64,000 bases of DNA from G965222505 sp965222505 (GTDB taxonomy: Bacteria > Bacteroidota > Rhodothermia > Rhodothermales > DATKEJ01): the NCBI GenBank assembly GCA_965222505.1, contig OZ244956.1, forward strand, positions 2,108,001-2,172,000, read 5' to 3'. Shown piece after piece: positions 60,605 to 64,000 of this stretch; within the stretch, counting starts at the first letter, position 1; each line of letters opens with the position of its first letter. The notes under the pieces were generated by a model, which worked only from the letters and a program-made list of their open reading frames with translations, made no database searches and was not told the DNA's origin. Both the position numbers and the translations under genes were made by a program.

Positions 60605-62332
60605 TTAAGGTTGGTGTATCAACGAAACCGTCCGTTCCAAATGACCGAGGCGAAGCCGCGCCAAATAAAGCCCTGGTGGTAAGCCGGCAGCCTCAAAAAT
60701 AACCTCATGCGTACCAGGAACCTGTTCTTCCTCAGCCAAAACGGCCACAGGCCGGCCAAGCACATCGTAAACGGTCAGGTTGACCCGTTGCGGCCGGGGT
60801 AATTCGTAGCGGAGCGTAACGCGGTCGGTAAAAGGGTTGGGGTACGGCTGATGCAACAGGTACCGTTCTGGAGCAATATCGGCTGCCTTTTGCATCGGTT
60901 TGACGGGACAAGATGTAGAGATGAGGGCTTCATAGGCCACCCGCATCACATCGGCGTCTTCCTTGAGTTGCCAGATCGAATCCAGATGATCCTCGCCCTG
61001 GGACCAGATGACGGCAAACGCGATTTCTTCGGTCTTCCCCGGTTCAAGCGTACCCAGCTTCGAGGAAAGCACAAACCGTCGTTCTCCGGGCGGACTGCTC
61101 GAACCGGCATCGTCAATGTTCATCTCACTCCAGAAAGCCGGTGGATCAGCCGGGTACATGTAATCGACCACTCTTGGCCCGAAACAACGAGGGCAATCCG
61201 TGATGGGCACATCATCCCGCCACAGACCACGCAGGTAGCGGTAGGCGTCGTCTCCGCTGTCAGGGTTGCCTTGCACGGTGGCGTTGTTCTGGTGGACCAG
61301 AAACTTATCGGCCAGGGGACGATCTGGTAGGCGTTCGTGCCCGGCCCGGAGGAGCAAAACGCCCAGGGCAGGTGGTTTTGATCCGTAGCCGAGGATGGGT
61401 GGCTGCCGAACAGGGTTCAGGTTGTAATCATACGGCAGGGCATTATAGAAAAACCCCAGATTGCGGTTGGGGTCCGAGCCAGCATAGTCGTCGTTCGGGT
61501 TACCAAGACCGCTTTGCAGCCAGAGCCCCATCCAGGTTTCCTCCAGTGGTTCAGGACTGCGGTTGATGAGTTGATAGCGGTAGAAAGTCGTATACCGCAA
61601 GGCGGGCGGGGTAAAGGTCCCCCCATCGGCTCCGCAAATCTGGTTGGCGGCAAACGCCGTGGCCTGAATTTCCAGACCAATCGGCGGCGTATACGACCAT
61701 GCATGTTCATTGCCCACATCATTCATCACCCACCACACGGTTTGATCCCCGATGAGTTTGGGCCGGTCGCCCCCTTTGAGGTTGTAGTTGCCGGAGATGC
61801 CATCGCCATCAATAACCGGCGCACCCCAGTCGACAGGCCAATAGACAAGGTCACGAGTCACATGACCGGTGTTTTCATAACGGACCAGGTCAGTACGTTT
61901 GATGCTGTAGAGTCGGTCGTAGGCTCGGCAGTATGCATGGGGCCGGTCCGGCATCGGGCCAGGGTACAGGTCCCATGCTTCTCCGAGCGTAGCCACCATG
62001 TGGAGTTGGCCGTCGCGTAGTCCGCCAAGCCAGAACCCAAGGGTATGCAGGGCATGCCGACCGCTTCCTTTGGGCACTTCATACCCCGGTCCGCTTGGCA
62101 AGGGTTGGATCCGTCTCGAATAATACCAGTTGGGCAGCGGAATAATACTGACTGGATCCTCGTCCGGCCACATCAGCGTAGAAAACAAGCTCCCATGATT
62201 ATACAGCCGTGCGCTGACCTGATTGACATCAAGGTCCGCATACGCCCGGCCCGGCTCGCAAGTGCCAACGCCCTGTGCGAAACCTGATGCCCCAAGGCTA
62301 AAGAAAAGCGCGATGAAGAAAATGAACTTCAT
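60605..62332 (-). CDS. T9SS-sorted secreted protein, unknown family (paralogue A)
   Basis: A 575-residue protein from the ATG at 62332 (MKFIFFIALFFSLGASGFAQ). The body (KGSGRHALHTLGFWLGGLRD; GDQTVWWVMNDVGNEHAWSY; GLWLQSGLGNPNDDYAGSD) is a family seen in Bacteroidota/Rhodothermota secreted proteins, without known function. The sorting domain begins near YLLHQPYPNPFTDRVTLRYE and ends LGHLERTVSLIHQP. It is paralogous to the next gene. The longer upstream frame has no signal peptide and was rejected. Confidence 0.85.
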   Translation of the reverse strand: MKFIFFIALFFSLGASGFAQGVGTCEPGRAYADLDVNQVSARLYNHGSLFSTLMWPDEDPVSIIPLPNWYYSRRIQPLPSGPGYEVPKGSGRHALHTLGFWLGGLRDGQLHMVATLGEAWDLYPGPMPDRPHAYCRAYDRLYSIKRTDLVRYENTGHVTRDLVYWPVDWGAPVIDGDGISGNYNLKGGDRPKLIGDQTVWWVMNDVGNEHAWSYTPPIGLEIQATAFAANQICGADGGTFTPPALRYTTFYRYQLINRSPEPLEETWMGLWLQSGLGNPNDDYAGSDPNRNLGFFYNALPYDYNLNPVRQPPILGYGSKPPALGVLLLRAGHERLPDRPLADKFLVHQNNATVQGNPDSGDDAYRYLRGLWRDDVPITDCPRCFGPRVVDYMYPADPPAFWSEMNIDDAGSSSPPGERRFVLSSKLGTLEPGKTEEIAFAVIWSQGEDHLDSIWQLKEDADVMRVAYEALISTSCPVKPMQKAADIAPERYLLHQPYPNPFTDRVTLRYELPRPQRVNLTVYDVLGRPVAVLAEEEQVPGTHEVIFEAAGLPPGLYLARLRLGHLERTVSLIHQP

Positions 62333-62478
62333 GGCATCCGCTGTGGTGTTGTGGTCTCTCTGGCGTGGGGATAAACTTAGCAAGCCGTCTACCCGAAGAA
62401 AAATCGATCTGGGCCGATCAGTACGGGACAAGGGCTGAATGGTTAGATGCCGGGCGTGACCGGCCGGGGGCAGGGCAT

Positions 62479-64000
62479 TTAGCGATGCACTATAATCGGC
62501 TGAGCAGACAGACGTTGATGGCCCAGGTGCAGTTGTGCCCAATACACGCCGGGCGGCAAACCGGTGGTTTCCAGAACAACCTGATGGGTACCGGACCGTT
62601 GATGGGTTTGCGTGATGTTTTTTACGGCCCGGCCCAGCACATCATGAAGGGTCAACGTAATCCTGCCCTGCCGGGGAAGCGTATAGGAAAGGGTGGTGCT
62701 GCCAGAAACCGGATTGGGATAGACCGGATGCAGAACGGCGCTGTCTGGATCGGGGAGTTCCGTCTCATCAGACAGGAATAGTCCTCCATCGGGGAAAGCC
62801 CAAATGAGCGATATCTCGGTCTTGAGCATCCGCACAGATTCGAAACGGTCTGCGCCCTGTACCCAGAGCATCGCCAGTAAAATAACTTGCTCATCGCCGG
62901 GGGCCATGGTGAAGGGGCCGGTGGACATCACCATGCGCCGGTTGCCGGGGATGTTACGGGAATTAAAGGCTCCGGTGGTGTTCTCCTCGCTCCAGAACGC
63001 GGGAGGATCACCGGGATACAGGAACGGCACCCCCGGCGTCTGACCCGTAAAGTTGCCCCCGGTGCCTCGGGGCAACATCGGCAAGCCGTCCAGCCACAAT
63101 CCTTGCAGGTAGCGATAAATCTCCACGCTGGTTTTCGGGTTGCCCTGGACGGTATCGTTGTCTTCATAGGCCAGAAACCGGGTCATGGGAAGCCGCTCAT
63201 CATCTTCATCCACATCCCCATCTGCATCATTGTCGATGCCATCCGCGTTGACCAGCGGGCCTTGCTGAAACACCACACCGAGGGCCGGCGGACGCGTGCC
63301 GTAGCCGCCGTCGTCAAAGTCGGTGCCGTTCCAGATGTAAGCCATGGTGCGGAGGGTATCAGAGCCGACATAGTCGTCGTTGGGGTTGCCGAGGTCGGCA
63401 TCGGCCCAGAGGCCGAACCAGAGGTCGGTGAGGTGGTGCCCACCTTTGTTGAGGAGCCGGTAGCGGTAAGCTGTGGTATTCCCATAGGGAGGCATACTAT
63501 TTTTGGCGAAGACCGTAGCCTGTAGTTCCATACCCAAAGCCGGTGCGCCCGACCAGCCGTGGCTGTTGCCCCGGTCATTCATCACCCACCAGAGGGTCTG
63601 ATCGCCCAGGATTCCAGGCAGATCGTTGCCTGCCAGGTTGTAATTGTTGGGGTTTCCATCCCCGTCGATGACCTCGGCCCCCAGTTCCCACGGCCATTCA
63701 AGCATATCCCGTGTGGCAATGCCGGTTTGCCGGTAACGCTCAATGTCCCGGATGGAGATGTTGTAGATGCGATCAAACGCGCTGCAATCCGCGGGGGGGT
63801 TGCCGTTTTCGTCCAGGGGGCCGGGATAGAATTCGTAGGGGCCATCGGTGGAAGCCGCCATATGCAATACCCCATCGGCCAGGCCCCCGATCCACAGCCC
63901 CGCGCTTCGGATGGCGTTTTTGCCGCTGCCGCGCGGGACCTCATACACGGCGGCTCCGCCCTTAGAGAACAGTCCGCCGGTATTGTAGATGCGCGCCCGT
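62479..64000 (-). CDS. T9SS-sorted secreted protein, unknown family (paralogue B), 5' partial
   Basis: The frame is open to the window end (about 507 residues seen), so the start is outside. It aligns along its length with paralogue A: VPRGSGKNAIRSAGLWIGGL, GDQTLWWVMNDRGNSHGWSG, and GNPNDDYVGSD are almost the same. It has an extra acidic insert, GIDNDADGDVDEDDERLPM, with a calcium-binding look. The type IX sorting end is VLHPVYPNPVSGSTTLSYTL... with a final QRLSAQPIIVHR. Tandem duplication is likely. The internal GTG at 63948 is not the start. Confidence 0.87.
   Translation of the reverse strand, partial: RARIYNTGGLFSKGGAAVYEVPRGSGKNAIRSAGLWIGGLADGVLHMAASTDGPYEFYPGPLDENGNPPADCSAFDRIYNISIRDIERYRQTGIATRDMLEWPWELGAEVIDGDGNPNNYNLAGNDLPGILGDQTLWWVMNDRGNSHGWSGAPALGMELQATVFAKNSMPPYGNTTAYRYRLLNKGGHHLTDLWFGLWADADLGNPNDDYVGSDTLRTMAYIWNGTDFDDGGYGTRPPALGVVFQQGPLVNADGIDNDADGDVDEDDERLPMTRFLAYEDNDTVQGNPKTSVEIYRYLQGLWLDGLPMLPRGTGGNFTGQTPGVPFLYPGDPPAFWSEENTTGAFNSRNIPGNRRMVMSTGPFTMAPGDEQVILLAMLWVQGADRFESVRMLKTEISLIWAFPDGGLFLSDETELPDPDSAVLHPVYPNPVSGSTTLSYTLPRQGRITLTLHDVLGRAVKNITQTHQRSGTHQVVLETTGLPPGVYWAQLHLGHQRLSAQPIIVHR

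Overview
The window looks like chromosome from a Gram-negative member of the Bacteroidota/Rhodothermota line, probably close to Rhodothermia/Balneolia. This is inferred from gene content, not from a search. Several secreted proteins end in a type IX secretion (por) C-terminal sorting domain with a YPNPF-type motif. There are TonB, TolC and RND components, and a Bacteroidetes-like TTTG/TAnnTTTG promoter precedes rpmF. Genes are dense with short spacers and look GC-rich. I saw no tRNA, rRNA, CRISPR array, transposase or integrase.

Layout. 1-1.8 kb: a 5'-truncated metallo-beta-lactamase-fold gene, a DUF2164 gene and a FitA/VapC-type toxin-antitoxin pair. 1.9-7.0 kb: a giant secreted hydrolase/propeller/Ig protein. 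7.3-11.0 kb (minus): lipoprotein cyclophilin, lysS and an MFS exporter. 11.1-11.4 kb: a 141/140-bp tandem repeat. 11.4-16.2 kb (minus): a degenerate kinase-TonB fusion, bioD, a DUF2520 Rossmann protein and a small unknown. 16.8-23.7 kb: YegP-like protein, MscS channel, acyl-CoA ligase, pdxH and a secreted choice-of-anchor-B protein. 23.7-30.3 kb (minus): a TetR-controlled RND efflux operon with four matching operator-like sites. 30.4-34.4 kb: a RelE/ParE-type module bracketed by an 86-bp perfect duplication of the 3' end of an accessory secA-like gene, then a sulfatase that has lost its catalytic N-terminus. 34.5-39.9 kb: bacilliredoxin, MFS, YtxH, NlpC/P60, greA, mtgA and threonine aldolase. 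39.9-48.7 kb: secreted and surface proteins, an ECF sigma factor overlapping a TPR Ser/Thr kinase, and a beta-lactamase C-terminal fragment. 48.9-52.2 kb: dnaN, dnaA and a probable chromosomal origin. 52.2-59.4 kb (plus): DUF177-rpmF-plsX-fabH-fabD, then korA-korB. 59.4-64 kb (minus): an unknown secreted protein and two paralogous sorting-domain proteins, the last cut by the window end.

Genes on both sides of the origin point away from it, as expected for a replication start. The right-hand block supplies fatty acid synthesis and 2-oxoacid:ferredoxin metabolism.

The most unusual signals are non-coding or degenerate. At least six intergenic arrays have 7-bp periodicity and are built from four different word families. 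Five have inverted arms, and they abut or enter start and stop codons. A TA cassette sits inside a duplicated gene end. A kinase has lost its key catalytic residues but is fused to a TonB C-terminal domain. A secA-like protein carries a predicted C-terminal membrane tail encoded by exactly the duplicated DNA. I do not see a complete new defence or biosynthetic system.
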